Of a stretch of 64,000 bases of DNA, positions 1-11,630 are shown in pieces (within the stretch, counting starts at the first letter, position 1; every line of letters begins with the position of its first letter). A program made the translations under genes and the position numbers. Under the pieces are notes generated by a model. It was not told where the DNA came from and ran no database searches. It saw only the letters and a program-made list of their open reading frames with translations. The stretch comes from Microbotryum silenes-acaulis (taxonomy: Eukaryota; Basidiomycota; Microbotryomycetes; Microbotryales; Microbotryaceae): assembly GCA_003665825.1 (NCBI GenBank), contig QPFY01000008.1, positions 558,001-622,000 on the forward strand, given 5' to 3'.

Positions 1-1661
1 CTAGGGTCGAGACGCGTCGAGCCGAAGGTGCGGGCATGTACCCCATCAAGAGTTGCCACGCCATCGGTCGCAGCTCATTCGGTATCCCAGCCCAGGCCAA
101 GGTCCTCAGCGCAGCTGTGAAGAAGGTGAAAATGAGTCAGGACATCAATGCAGAGCATCTCAAGACCATGCAAACGCACCCAAATCGACCGTTTCCGCTC
201 CGAGACATTCAACAAACTTGCGCCTCCTCCTCCGCTCCCTCCCCAGCTCCCCGTTTTCCTCCGGATCCTCAACCCTATTGAACTCAACAATCTCGGGACC
301 CCCAGAACTGATGTTGGTAGCATCGAGCTGAATGTAACCCTTGGCAGGATCCTCCTCCTCGTCGTCGTCTTCATCGTCCCCGCCTATCTGGGGAACGGCA
401 GCGGATCTGTCTCCGATTGAGGAGGTTGACTTGCGCGGTTGCATGGGCGAGTCTGGAGGTGGGGGTGGCGGGGGTTCGGCTAGGCGACCAAGGACGGAGA
501 TGGGATCTGGTAGGGCGACGTACCACATCAAATTAATACGAGTACAACGGCCTAAAACACAAGTGAAACCCCTCCGGCAAGAACCATACCTCGTACAATA
601 TCATCGACCTCGGGTCGGATATGCCGTCGACACTGCTCGATCCGACACGTCGAACTCTGCTTGGCCCTCGTCGCCTCCGTCTCTTCCTCTTCCTCGACGC
701 CATCCTCTGCGACAGTCGCCCTACGTTCATCACTCGTATTCGGTGGAGCATCGACTGTTGTGGGTGGCAATGTCGATGGCGATGTTGTGGGTGGCGGTGT
801 CAATGATGTTGAGCCGCCTTTGTGACTTGTCGCCGAAGCCTTCCGTTCCCTCGCTGCTTCGTCAATCTTCTCATCCGCCTCAGCCTGAACCTTGGAAGCC
901 GTAGCAAGATAGCTGACCGATCTCTTGGCCCCTCTCGACCCCGGAACGGACGAAGATGAAACCGTCGTCGTTCCCATCGCCATGGGAGTTGGAGGCGGTC
1001 GACCCCTGCCTACGCTATTAAGAGCGGCGGCGACGGCGTCCGGTCCTGCACGCTGTGTTGGGGTATACGAGTCGTCCTGCGCTTGGGTATGGATCTTGCT
1101 ACTTGCCCCACTGACGATACTAAAAGGATTGAAAGACCATGAACCGCCTCCTCCTCCTGATGCTCCGACCGATCCCCCACTCCCAACAGCACCAGGTGGT
1201 GAGCTCGAACGTTCCTTGTGCTTGTTGCCTCCCGTTCCCGAAGCAGAAGATACGTTCAAAGATCCCTGTACGTTCCTCCTTATCGAAGCGATCGTATCAT
1301 CCTCCTCATCGGTTTGTTCCTCCCAGGGATCATTGTCCGTCGCGATCGCTTGGGCGTCACTCTTGCTCGATGAACCTACCCCAGCGCGTCGGAATTCACT
1401 CGTGGGAGGCGCAAAAGACGGCGTGCGAGTCGAGGATGAATTGCGATGGTGTTGGGCTAAGTAGGTTGAAGGTCTTGTTCCGGAAGAGGAGGAGGGTGGG
1501 TGCGATGTGGGAGCATGCGGGTACGAGTCGGACGAGGTCGAGGTCGATGTGGGGAGCACACAGGACGAGCTGCTGCTGTTGTTGTCCGGGGACGGGGAAG
1601 CAGTAGCACCTTCATCGGACGAGCTTTGACACGAGCTGGACGCTCGATTCCACGGTAGCAT
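1..1661 (-). CDS. GYP1: Rab GTPase-activating protein, Gyp1/TBC1D22-like (5' part, runs off window)
   Basis: The start codon is the ATG at 1659-1661 on the minus strand. The first ~355 residues are Ser/Thr/Pro-rich and look disordered. An intron of about 70 bp (donor near 588, acceptor near 516) joins ...DDIVR to DPISVLGRLAEPPPP; a second (about 170 to 110) joins ...CLGAETVDL to ALRTLAWAGIPNELRPMAWQ. The last stretch (LRTLAWAGIPNELRPMAWQLLMGY) is the opening of a TBC domain and fits the Gyp1/TBC1D22 subfamily, whose members begin with a similar L-R-x-L-x-W-x-G-I-P block. Known role of the family: Rab (Ypt1) GAP at the Golgi. The catalytic Arg and Gln fingers lie beyond the left edge, so activity cannot be judged. 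The acidic run before the domain (GGDDEDDDEEEDP) is typical linker. Subfamily call is good, exact orthology moderate. Confidence 0.8.
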
Positions 1662-1929
1662 GGCGTGGCTGCGATCTAGATACCACCTAGCTCGCGGGGT
1701 TGGGGGCGTCGAACGCGCCGGGTGGATGTGGGAGCGAGAAGCGAGTGAGTGGCCGCCACGTCAGACCCTCTTAAGCTTGTTAGGGCTCGCTTTCGAGCTT
1801 GGACCCAGTAGTCGGGAATTAGCACTTTGAGCCAGCCAAAATACACGTTCAATTTCAATTCCTCCGTATCGCACGATTTTCTGATATTTATCGCACATCC
1901 CCACATTCTATAGCGTGTACCGAAAACCC

Positions 1930-4300
1930 CTATCCTCCCCATCCGTGTAATCCCTCTGTGTAATCCCTCTCCCCCCCTTGCTCCCAACTGTCCTTCTCCT
2001 CCTTCTTCTCCCCCCTACTAGCAGCCTCTCGATCCCGCTCCCTATTCTCCCTCACCATGACATACCTCAGGGTAAGAGAAAGGACTGACGTAACGCACAT
2101 GCAAACGATGAGGGAGATCCAAGTTTTACGGTACTTGTGTACGCGGTCGGGCGTGAAGACGAGGTAAGGGCCGACGATGCTGTGGTCAGTCAGGGCGACC
2201 AGAGAACGGATCATTTTTTTTTTCTCCGAATGAACAGGCGGTGTATCATACGTACTTCCCGACATTGTACCCAATGAAGATGAAACCCGCCGCGATGGCC
2301 TTTTTGGTCGACCCGGCAATGTTGGCCGTCGAGGTCGCGAGCAGTAGGACGTATCTGTGTGCCAACGCAGGATAACCCGTCAATCGAGTAAAAAGGAGCT
2401 ATTATCATGCTTGGCGGCTCACGGTGCGCCGAAGCATGGGATGAGATAATCTGCAGGGGAAAGAAGGCAGATTAGCAATCGACCGGACACCTCATCAACC
2501 CTCCTCACCCCCGGCTTGCCAAAACTCACATCCAAACAACGGCACCCCTCTATGTTTCCACGACGCCAACCAAATCACCAAACTTCCCACCACGATCGCC
2601 ACACAACTGATCGGGATCAAATACGTGATCGAGTTCTTCCACCTCCCCGCGAGCCAAGTAAAGAGGTAAATCGTCACCATCGTAAACACGCCGCCAGGGA
2701 TGAGCAATAGAATAGTATTCAATGGTGAGTATCCGAAGGAATTGACGATTCGAGCTCCGAACGCCGTTACACCACCGTTGCATACGTATATGGCGGAGGA
2801 GATGAGGAGGTAGAGGTACAACTTGACATCCGTCGCGGCTTCCCTCGCATGACTCCATTTGAACGTGCTTGGACCGATCGCCCCCGTTCTATTCTTGCGA
2901 GAACGAGTGAGCAGGATCCGACGCTCTTCTTCGTTGAACCATCGGTGAGAATCTTGAGGTGAGTCGGGAATGAAGTAGAGGACTACGAAGGCCCAGAGAA
3001 TGGTCCAGGCGCCGGCGAAGAGGTACATGTACTTCCAGGGCGCGAGTGACCCTCCGGCGGATCCGAGGCCGTAGTTGATCACACCGGAGAAGACGCTGAA
3101 TATTCCGGTTGCGGAGTACCAGATACCTGGAAAAGGTCAGGAAGGATGAGCATCAATATTCCAAATAGATCACAGTGTCGAGACTCACCTAATCGAGTCG
3201 TTTGTTCGGACTTGCGATACCACTGTCCCGTGATGAGCACAAAGCCAGGTGAGACCGACGACTCGAGCGCACCCAATACCACGCGCTGCGCTGCTAGACC
3301 CTCATAAGACTTGACGACGACGATGAGAATGCCTACGACACCCCACAAGAAGCTGTGAGTTGCTGAGGTGGCACTAGGTTCGTGAGCGTGCACGAGTACT
3401 ATAACCACGATCGTAACGCACATGCATAGCGAGAGGATCTTGGCCGTAGGGAAACGTTGCAGCAAGAGCGCGAACGGTACGACAGCGACAATGTAACCAC
3501 AGTAGAAGGCCGAGTTGGCAGTTGAGTATCGTAGTGTCGAAGTGACGCCGTTATGTGTTGTAGAGAGGTGCTGTGAAACACGAAAGGTGCTTGGGTGAGT
3601 CAAGCTTTTCTCAACTCCAGCGAGCGTCGTGAGTCCTCACCAAGTCTTTGATGATCTCAAAGAGACTGGCCGAGTTCAGCACGGCTTTATCGTAGTATTG
3701 TAACCCAATCGTCATAGTCAAGATACTGCGACATGAAAAATAATGATCAGTCCAAGGCCCCGAAGGCATACCTACCCCCACGAACCCATAACCACAACCA
3801 CTTCCACCGAACAACCATCCCCGCAACTCACGGCATCAACAACAAATCGATCTTTCGCAAGACCGTCTTCTCCAGACTCTTCTCCAACGCTTGAGTGAGT
3901 TCATCCTGTTCATGCGAGGACGAAGACTCGGTTCGTTCTCGTAGTCCGCCGACTTGATGGGCTTTGTCCGCGTCGGGACCTGGAGGAAGGAACGGCGGTT
4001 GCGGTGACGGTTGCGACGTCGGACATGCTGGGTTGGATCGAAGTGTTCCTTCTTGAGTGATGACGCTTGATCCAATGCGCGATGACCGTTGTCCGACACG
4101 TGAGCCTGGCCGAGATGGGGATCGACGGAGATAGGCGAATGGGCCGTGCGTTCGCCAAAGTGGGCGGGTGCTACTAGTATTAGGGCACGGAAGGAGAATG
4201 GAGGGAACGAGTGAGCAGACCCTAAATTAGTATACACGGTCTCGGGATCCCCAAAGGTGGTGCAACAATACCACGTCGAGCAGCTCACCTAGACACGCCT
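1930..4300 (-). CDS. Major facilitator superfamily permease, Dal5/allantoate-type anion:cation symporter
   Basis: Minus-strand gene of at least six exons. In order the exons read: ELTQALEKSLEKTVLRKIDLLLMP (pre-TM1 amphipathic segment), LTMTIGLQYYDKAVLNSASLF (TM1 with the family's QY-DK motif), NSAFYCGYIVAVVPFALLLQRFP, GALESSVSPGFVLITGQWY, APWKYMYLFAGAWTILW, FIPDSPQ, then a C-terminal half including PLNTILLLIPGGVF, STANIAGSTKKAIAAG and NVG-NIVGPYLVF. This string is the signature of the Dal5/Tna1/Vht1 family of plasma-membrane carboxylate and vitamin importers; the substrate cannot be read from sequence. The C-terminus is a charged tail (ENRERDREAASRGEKK). The 5' end is unresolved: the frame before the first helix is open to about 4190 but has no ATG, so a leader exon is likely; 4300 is an outer guess. 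The stop at 1930 is clear. Confidence 0.8.
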
Positions 4301-4848
4301 ACGGGAGGTTCGTCGCTTCGCAATTCCGGACTTAATTCGCGACCGATCAACTCCGAGTCCGCACGTGCACGTGAATCGGCGATAGTGCGCAGCTCAAGGG
4401 AGTGGAGGTGAGGTGTAAGGACTGAGCCGCGGAGGTAGGTATAGGCAGGTGGAAGAGATTAAAGTCAAGTCGATGGCTCGAAACGAGCTCGATCCGAGGT
4501 GAATACGAGGAGCACCCTGGTAGTAGATCCGCCCTAGAGTGGTGGGCTTGGCGAGCACCAGTGGCTCCCAAAATGATTGGCGGCGGCGAGATGAGATTCG
4601 CGAGGGAAATGCACGATCGAATCCACCTCTGGCGTGAAATCCGGACGACGAACCCAACGAGATGTCGCTTCGTTCATGTGTGTGTGTGAGGGAGAGAGAG
4701 TGTGTTGATCGGAACCTGCGACCGTTATTTCTCCCCCAACAACAAAACAAACTCAAAACCCCTCTCATCGATCTGTCCGGAGATTCGTGACTACCGTCTC
4801 CCATCCTCGTACTACCACATCATTCTACATCATCCCAAGCGCATTCAT
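4301..4848. other. Spacer between permease 5' end and MutY 3' end
   Basis: About 550 bp between two minus-strand genes. It should hold the permease promoter and the MutY terminator. A short GT/GA-rich run (about 4678-4700) is present. I see no conserved coding signal in either direction. Confidence 0.5.
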
Positions 4849-7137
4849 TCATTCGTCCTCCTCATCACTATCAATCACGATTCTCCTCTTCTTATAGACT
4901 TTCCCGGGACTGCTCTCCACCACCTTGATCTCTTCATCCACCACCACCACCACCTCATCCTCCTCCTCCTTTGTCGCACCCCTTTTCTTGTCCCCCTCAG
5001 TAGGCTTGACCAACCAATTTCTCATCAAACCCTGTTCGCGCTTGCTCCCTTCTCCCACGACCTCTTTCTCCTTCTTCCCAGTCCCCTTCCCCTTCCCTTT
5101 CCCCTTCCCCTTCCCCTTCCCTTCCCCTTTCCCTCCCCCACCCTTCCCTTTCTCACTCCCCTCCAAAGCCTTCAACCCCTTTTCACCGTTCATCCTCATC
5201 CCCCAAATCTTATCACTCGCCCCTCCCGTATTCGCATTCTCCACCTCCGAAGCGACGATCCACTTACTTCGACCAGGAATGGATTGCATCAATTCCGTCT
5301 TTTTTGAGTCCGCTTCTTCTTCGTCGTCGTCATCGTCGGAGGAGCACGAGGCTCCTTTCTTCTTCCTCCGCGGTAGTTTCTTGGTCATCTTCGACTTCGG
5401 CTCAACTTCGACTAGACGGGGCCTATGAGCACTCGTTATGACGATCCTGATGGGATGATACGTCCTGATCATATGCGAATAAACTTGGACAGCCGGAGGG
5501 AGGGGGTCATTTTGCTTGATAGTGAGTGGACTTGTGGAGGTCGAAGACGAGGAAGCGTTGAAAGGAAGGCTGTCGATGATGAGGGTTTGCAATAATCGTT
5601 GAAGAAGTTTACTACGCAAAGTAGATGTCGATGCTTCGGACGAGGGAAGTAGGTCAATCGAAGGAAATTCGAATAAACCCGCCAAGAGACCTATGAGGAA
5701 CAAATGAAGACATTCAAGCATGAGCACTCTAATGAAAGGCGTGGGCATCCTAACAAATCTGGCACGACCCTCACCTTTCTCCGGTCTTTTACACATCAAA
5801 ACCTCCTTCTCCTTCTCCGGATCCTCTGGTTGCCATTCGAGAATACACACCGCCGTCTCTTCCTCGCGTGGTTTTTTGCGTTCTTTCGCCATGGGGTACT
5901 GTATCACGTCGTGTGTTCGCGGGGAAAAGTTCTCGATCGGGGAACAGAGTTGGCAGAGGTCTTCGATGTCGCCTACGTCTTCTTTTCGAGGCGATTTGGG
6001 TTGCTGAAGTCGCTGGCTTTGGGCGTAGCGTACCTATGTCAAGAAATGCGATCGCAAACCACTTCAGTTGATACTTTAAGGAATCGCATCCAAAGCATCA
6101 CTCGCAACCCACTTCGGCAAACGCAGAACATTGCCCCTTGAGCGGGCACTCCGCACATTTGGGTTGTTTCGGCGTACAAATCGTCGCCCCAAGTTCCATC
6201 AATGCCTGATTCCAACTACCGGACTTGTTGGGTCCTCCTACTGAAAGGGCTTCGTAATCTTGGGGAAGCTGAGACGTTTGCGGTGGTACGAGCGTTGCGG
6301 CGAGGGCCCAGATGTAGGTCGTCGTTGCTTTGGCTGTTGAAGGGCCGTGGAAGGCTGTAAGGCGAGAGAGGACTCGAGTGACCTATGCCATGGAGGAAGT
6401 GTGTAAGATGAGTGTAGGATTGGGACCGAGAGTGTACACGTCCGATAACTCACATTGCCATCAACCATCGCCGCCCTCTTGCCAAAAGCGATGGAAGAAA
6501 TCGCTCCCGCCGAATAAGGACCAATCCCATCAATCCTCTCCAACCCCTCCGCCGTAGCGGGTATCCTCCCTTCAAACTGTTTCATCACCGTCTTTGCCCC
6601 CGCCAACAATCGACTCGCCCTCGAATAATACCCCAACCCTTTCCAAATCTCGTTCACCTTCTCGATATCCGCTTTCGCCAAATCACCCACGGTAGGGAAC
6701 GCGAGAAGCCATTGGTTGAAATATGGTATTACGGTGGCGACTTGGGTTTGTTGGAGCATGATTTCCGAGACCCAGACTTCGTAGGCGCGTTGAGTCTTTT
6801 CCGAAGTCGACATAGTTTCGATGATGAGGTCTTTGCGCCAGGGCATTTGTCGCTTTTCGCGAACGGTGTCGAACCAGGCCAAGAGGTTCTGGTGTAGTGT
6901 TCGCACGGGAATCGCATCTTGCAAGAGAGCCGGAGTCGATGCACTCTGTTTTCCCTTCTTGAAAACCTTTTGGGATGACTGGGAAGTCGAACTAGAGGCA
7001 GCGGCGTAGGGCGAGTCGATGAAGCAATGGTACGACGACGGATGCGCACGCGTCTTGGACCCCAGCATAATAGCGGGTAGCAAGGGGGAGATGGGATGAC
7101 TCGACGAGGTCGAAGCCGAGGGTCTCCTCTCGACCAT
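4849..7137 (-). CDS. MYH1: Adenine DNA glycosylase (MutY/MUTYH)
   Basis: Base-excision repair enzyme that removes A mispaired with 8-oxoG. The first ATG in frame is at 7135-7137. Visible in order: [14 protein letters not shown], the catalytic-core motif [27 protein letters not shown], the helix-hairpin-helix/GPD loop [28 protein letters not shown] (the catalytic Asp is in VDGN), the [4Fe-4S] ligands in [19 protein letters not shown] (Cys-X6-Cys-X2-Cys-X5-Cys), the linker [11 protein letters not shown], and the NUDIX-like 8-oxoG recognition domain starting [13 protein letters not shown] with [19 protein letters not shown]. Introns near 6455-6370, 6117-6030 and 5787-5692 restore the frame. The C-terminal ~170 residues are an unusual charged, low-complexity extension with a KG repeat and end in [10 protein letters not shown] weak PIP-like QGLMRNWL lies in it. 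Core identity is certain. Confidence 0.93.
5081..5150. repeat. CCCTTC/CCTTTC microsatellite inside MutY coding sequence
   Basis: A polypyrimidine run of CCCTTC-like hexamers on the plus strand. On the coding (minus) strand it encodes alternating Gly-Lys in the MutY C-terminal tail. Such a run is prone to in-frame hexanucleotide length change. Confidence 0.85.
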
Positions 7138-7520
7138 CTTTGGTGCGTCCTGCCAGGTGAGATGTAGCCTGGAATCCAAGTGTGGGGTAGGAGTTGAACG
7201 TTTCCGACGTGCATCAAGCGCGCGACGCGCCGGGAAAGCATTTCGCACTATTTCGCACTATTTCGCCTTTGTAATCCGTGGTCTCCTGCGGCGTCGTTGA
7301 ATGAGTCCTACACTACTGGCTTCTGCCAGTGTGCGTAACAGCATTCCCTCCGACTTTTCCGAAGATTTCTAGGTATTAATATAATTATGCTGTTAATGAA
7401 GTCTATCAAATAAAATAAAAAGGCTTGGCTATCTCCGCTTCCGACCAAGCTCCTTCTCTCTCTCAGATCGCTCGTCACACACGTCACGCCGTTCTCGGTG
7501 CATCCCAAGCACCTTACTCA
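7138..7520. promoter_or_regulatory. Divergent promoter between MutY and MINDY, carrying a dispersed repeat
   Basis: 383 bp between two start codons pointing away from each other. Positions about 7312-7405 resemble 18885-18975 (see that entry): both contain CCCTCCGACTTTTCC, TTTCTAGGTA and ATTAT-CTGTTA in the same order. The segment is AT-rich compared with its surroundings and may be a transposon relic acting in the 5' region of the deubiquitinase gene. Confidence 0.6.
7312..7405 (+). repeat. Dispersed repeat, copy 1
   Basis: By-eye alignment to 18885-18975 on the same strand is about 80% over roughly 70 bp, with a 15-bp identical core (CCCTCCGACTTTTCC). It lies 5' of the MINDY gene. No coding content; possibly the end of a transposable element. 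Confidence 0.6.
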
Positions 7521-9879
7521 ATGCTCAACATGACTAGCGAATCAGATCCAACTCCAGACACTTTCCCAACAGCCTCATCCCCATCCGCCTCAACCCCTGC
7601 TGCTTCAACAGCTGCTCCGCCGCCTCCGTCGTCGACATCATCGTCATCTCCCCCGTCAGCACGTGACATGCCCAGTGACTCAGAGTTGGGAGCTATCGCC
7701 GCACAACTCGCAGCCGTACATACGGAGACGACGGCACGATCTGATCCTAACACGTCCATAGAGGGTGCCTCTGCTGCGGCTGTACCTGCTCTAGAGCCTC
7801 GTCCAGCGACGGCTTCAGACGCAGCACCGCCGCCCGTGCCCGCCTCACCGATCACGCACACGGTGGAGACTGCTACAGCTACAGCGCCGACACACGAGTT
7901 GAATGCTCGAGCTCACCAGGACATCGCTTCCCAACCTTACCCTGAAGAATCATACCGCGCTAGCATCGTCGCCTTGGATGCTCCGCAATCGCTATCGCAG
8001 TCGACTGAGACAGAGCCTAGGGCAGTCGCGGGGACCAGCCCCACATGCCAAGACGAGCTGCCCTCGCCGCCCCAAACGACGGACGATGAGCCGACATCGG
8101 CCGGTACACCAAGTAGTACTCCCGATCCTTCAAGCTCTGTGCAATCTGTTGCAGATCTACCAACTTCCTCGACTGAGCTCTCGGAGCGACACGTAGCACC
8201 AGGAGCAGGAGCAGCAGCAGGAGCAGCAGCAGCAGCAATCGAGCCATCTGTCATTCCTCGCATCGCGACATCCTCCCTGCCCCCTGTCGCACCTGCCTCG
8301 ACCAGCATTACCCCCGCGGCGCCGATCGGGACCTCGCAGCCGAATCGAGCGTCCCCTCAAGACCAAGAGCAAGAAGAACAGTGGCTTCTCAAGACGATCG
8401 TCTGGCCACCACTCCCACCGACCCCTTCAGGATATGAGTCGTCCAACCCGCAAACAATCAAGATTATCTGCCAAAATCTCAACGGGCCGTGCTCCTTTAT
8501 TGCCCTATGTGCGGCGTGCCTTTGCTGTTTGCCTCGGTGTGATACTGCACAGCATATTGACAAATTCGTTCTCGTTTGACAGGCAATGTCTTGTTACTAC
8601 GCCATTCGATCAGCTTACCCTCCCACCTCGACCGAGTGTCCTATTCGGACCTCTCCTCCATACTCGCCGACCACCTTCTCCAGCGCAGCAACACCGAAGG
8701 GTTCTCGGCCTCCATCAGTTCTGCGCTCTCTACCCTACCTTCAACACGCTACGGTCTGGACCTAAATCCCCGTTTCGGCTCCATCGACGGCTTTACCCCT
8801 TCCCCCGCCGTATCGCTCTTCAAAGCCTTCGAGATACCCCTCTTACACGGCTGGTGTGTAGATCCCGACGAACGCTCGGGCGAAACGTGGAATGTCGTTG
8901 TTGAGAATGGGGAGGATTATGATTCGGTCGTGGAGAAAATCGTTCGAGGAAGGGAATTGAGTGGTGGGCAATTGGAGGGGGAGATGAGGACGCAGGATGA
9001 GGATGAGGTCGTGAAGGCGGTGGAGAGGAGCTCAAAATGGACTGTTGGGGAGGCCAAGGCTGTCAGGGAAGGTAGGTAGGGTGTCCGAGTGTTTTAAGAA
9101 AGGACAAACTTGAATCTGATCGGTGAGCGTTGTCAAACTCTCTACCCATAGCTCACATTCTGCACGCCTTCCTCTCCTCCACTTCGACCCAACTCACCTA
9201 CCACGGTCTAATGCTCCTCTCTTCCTCCCTCTCCACGTCCTCGCTCTCGACCCTCTTCCGCAACTCGCACGTTTCTGTCCTTTATCGAAGACCCGAAACA
9301 CCCTCCCCACCCACCCCAGACCCCACGCACCGCCCCCTCCCCCGCCTCTTCACCCTCGTCACTGATTCGGCCTTTGTTCACGAACCAGAGATTGTGTGGG
9401 AATCATTGGAGGATGTGGATGGGAGTGCATCGGAGTTTTACGATGGAGATTTAAGAAAAAGTATGTTGAGAGAAGGGGATTATGTAGGCTCTGGGTCGGG
9501 TGGGGGTGGAGGGAGGAAGGGTGCTTCGAGTATGCCTCGTGGGGAGGGGGGGATGGGTGGGAGTGGGTCAGTAGAAGGAGGGCAGGAAGGACGGACCGTG
9601 AGGATCAATCATGATGAGGATTTGGCTCGACAATTACAGTTTGAAGAAGAGAGGTGGAGGGTTGAGGATGATGAGAGGAGGGTGAGGGAGATGCAGAGGC
9701 GGGAATGGGAGGATGAACAACGACAACAACAATACCAGCACCAGCAGCAGCACCGAGCCCATGGACAATCATCATCGAATGTTCAAGCTCCTTCAACTGC
9801 CCAGTCTGCGCAGGCGGGAGGGAAGAAGGAAGCCAAGGCGAAGAAGGTGAAGACCGGTAAGGATTGTTTGATCATGTGA
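7521..9879 (+). CDS. MINDY-family (FAM63/Miy1) deubiquitinase with MIU and CaaX terminus
   Basis: Three exons (7521-8508, 8583-9071, 9152-9879) give 734 residues. Residues 1-300 are Ala/Ser/Pro/Thr-rich and disordered. The catalytic domain starts at KTIVWPP; the active-site loop is CQNLNGPCSFIALCN (Cys about residue 324, with the family's Gln shortly before it; codon of the second Cys is split by intron 1). The catalytic His is in RNSHVSVLYRR, and the domain closes with LFTLVTDSAFVHEPEIVWESLEDVDG. Near the C-terminus HDEDLARQLQFEEERW fits a MIU (inverted ubiquitin-interacting) helix, followed by a Gln/Arg-rich coil. The protein ends KTGKDCLIM, a CaaX box. Known family role: trimming of K48-linked polyubiquitin from the distal end. 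Prenylation and membrane attachment are inferences from CLIM. Either ATG at 7521 or 7530 could start translation. Confidence 0.9.
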
Positions 9880-10281
9880 CGAGTGTTCGAAGAGGGCTAT
9901 CTAGTACAGTGTTTATCAGTAATTTTGATTTGGGAGCTTGCAATTTTTGTTTCTTTATGAGGTGGACGGTAATTTGAGATTTTGAGATTGTGCCGGCCCA
10001 AATTACCCCGTTCGGCGAAGCACAGGCCTCGTTTCACAATCGCCGCTAGTGGCACCCCTCGGCCCGGCCCCTAATCGAGCGACTTAGGAGACGTCTTAGC
10101 AACCAAATGCTACCAGAGTAGTACCAGAGTTACCCTTTGCCCTCATCCCCCCACCTACCTCAACTCTCCCCTCATCCCTCTCGCTCTAACTCCAAAACTA
10201 CGCGACCCCTCCGTCACTCGCCGCTCGCGTCGAGTCCAAGAGCGATCCCTCGGCCTCTCTCCTCCACTCGCACCGCCCAAC
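9880..10281. other. Spacer before secreted-protein array
   Basis: About 400 bp holding the MINDY 3' region and the promoter of the first secreted-protein gene. The 9-mer TACCAGAGT occurs twice near 10110-10135. No gene is visible. Confidence 0.5.
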
Positions 10282-11630
10282 ATGCACCTCGTCACCGTTC
10301 TGCCCTTCGCCCTCGTCGCCTTTCTTGGAAGCAAGGGTGTCCAAGCTTCATTCAGACCAGCTAGTGCGTTGCCCACGAATACTCTCAGATCCCTGACGGA
10401 GCAAGTCCTGAATGTTCGGTCCAACATTCGGTGCTCCGTTGTGGAGGCTGTGCCACCGCCACCGATCAAGACTGCCAAGCGCTAACGAATGCGAAGACTC
10501 CCTCCTATTCTCACCTTCCCCTTTCTCCTATCCTCGGACTCGTTCGATGTCCGTTTCGGGGATTGTAATCTCACTCAGATGCGACCCCCGAAGCCTCCTA
10601 TCTGGTCGAATATGACACAGGATTCTACGGGACGCCTGACCAGGGAGCCGTCAAAAAATTCGGTCAGTTTAGTTCGATGTCTCGGAAACGACTGGTCACG
10701 TCCAGCACGAGGCACGATGCTGACCTTGCTCCCATTTTCCACTTGATTTCCCGATCATCCAGGGACGTCTTTCCACACGGTGTGCGTGGCTGCAGCCATT
10801 CAAAAAAATTCCCATCATGTACTGGCGGTGAGTAATCGTCAGAAGACGGTCGCGTCTAAAGTAGAAATGAGGTCGAAGGAGGTCCCTGCCACCGCCGGCC
10901 CACCGTTCAGAGGACTGACCCGAGTGAAAGTGCTTCCTTTCTCCCGCTTCGAAATGGATCCTTCAGCTCACTGCTTATCAGGAAATCAACACTGCCGATA
11001 ACTCTACGCCTTGGGTTTATGCGGGCTGCGGTGGTCGGCTCAAGAGGCGAGGTAAAACACAGGAGCTGAAATATGGACTCCCTCAACCCCGTCGACGTAT
11101 CTGGATCCAGCGTTGCTGACATCCCCTTTAACCCTTTGATCATCCCACAAGACGGCAAATGGGACAACCATGGCCCTGTAACTGATCTCGTGAGTCTTCC
11201 GCAGCCGTGGCCTCAAGTTACGACACGTGCCGCCTCTGCCGTCACTGATGTATCGCGATTTCCGACTTCCCAGATGGACCTCGCTATGAATAACACTCTG
11301 TTACTCGGTGAAAATCTCATTTTACATCGTCCCAATGGTCAGCCGTACGCACCCGCGTACCCCCCCACGACCAAGCCGACGCCCGAAACCCGTGATGCCG
11401 ACGCGGCTTCCCCCGTCCCGGACTCAACCGGGCCCGTCTCCGGTACTACTCCTCCTGTCCTCGCCTCGCGTCCGACCACTCTATTGCAAGGCGGACATGG
11501 CAGGAAAGGTCGGAAAGGCGGATTCAAGCGACTACAAGTTACGGTGGACGATACGGTGGACGATTTGTTGATCAATGGTCACGTGCAGCCTCTCGGCTCG
11601 GTCGACACTTTGCTCGGCGGCATTGCTTAG
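10282..11630 (+). CDS. Secreted protein A, first of three tandem diverged paralogues
   Basis: I do not recognise the family. My model has six exons: 10282-10363, 10579-10662, 10763-10827, 10982-11051, 11152-11189, 11274-11630 (231 aa); all junctions are GT-AG and keep frame. A signal peptide is clear (MHLVTVLPFALVAFLGSKGVQA). The mature part contains SYLVEYDTGFYGTPDQGAVKKFG, FHTVCVAAAIQ, WVYAGCGGRLKRRDGKWDNHGPVTDL. The last block aligns with gene B (FCGGIAKNPTGGWTRGQPVFDH), and the first intron is phase 1 in both. Unlike B and C, the last exon adds a Pro/Thr-rich tail plus GRKGRKGGFKR and no cysteines. Exon 1-2 spacing (215 bp intron) is long for this genome and is the least certain junction. 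Function unknown; a secreted, host- or environment-facing role is only inferred. Confidence 0.6.

Noticed and set aside
4702..5428. Plus-strand open frames rich in Pro, Phe, Leu and Ser
   Set aside because: They are the reverse of the MutY low-complexity C-terminus and a pyrimidine microsatellite; no independent signal.
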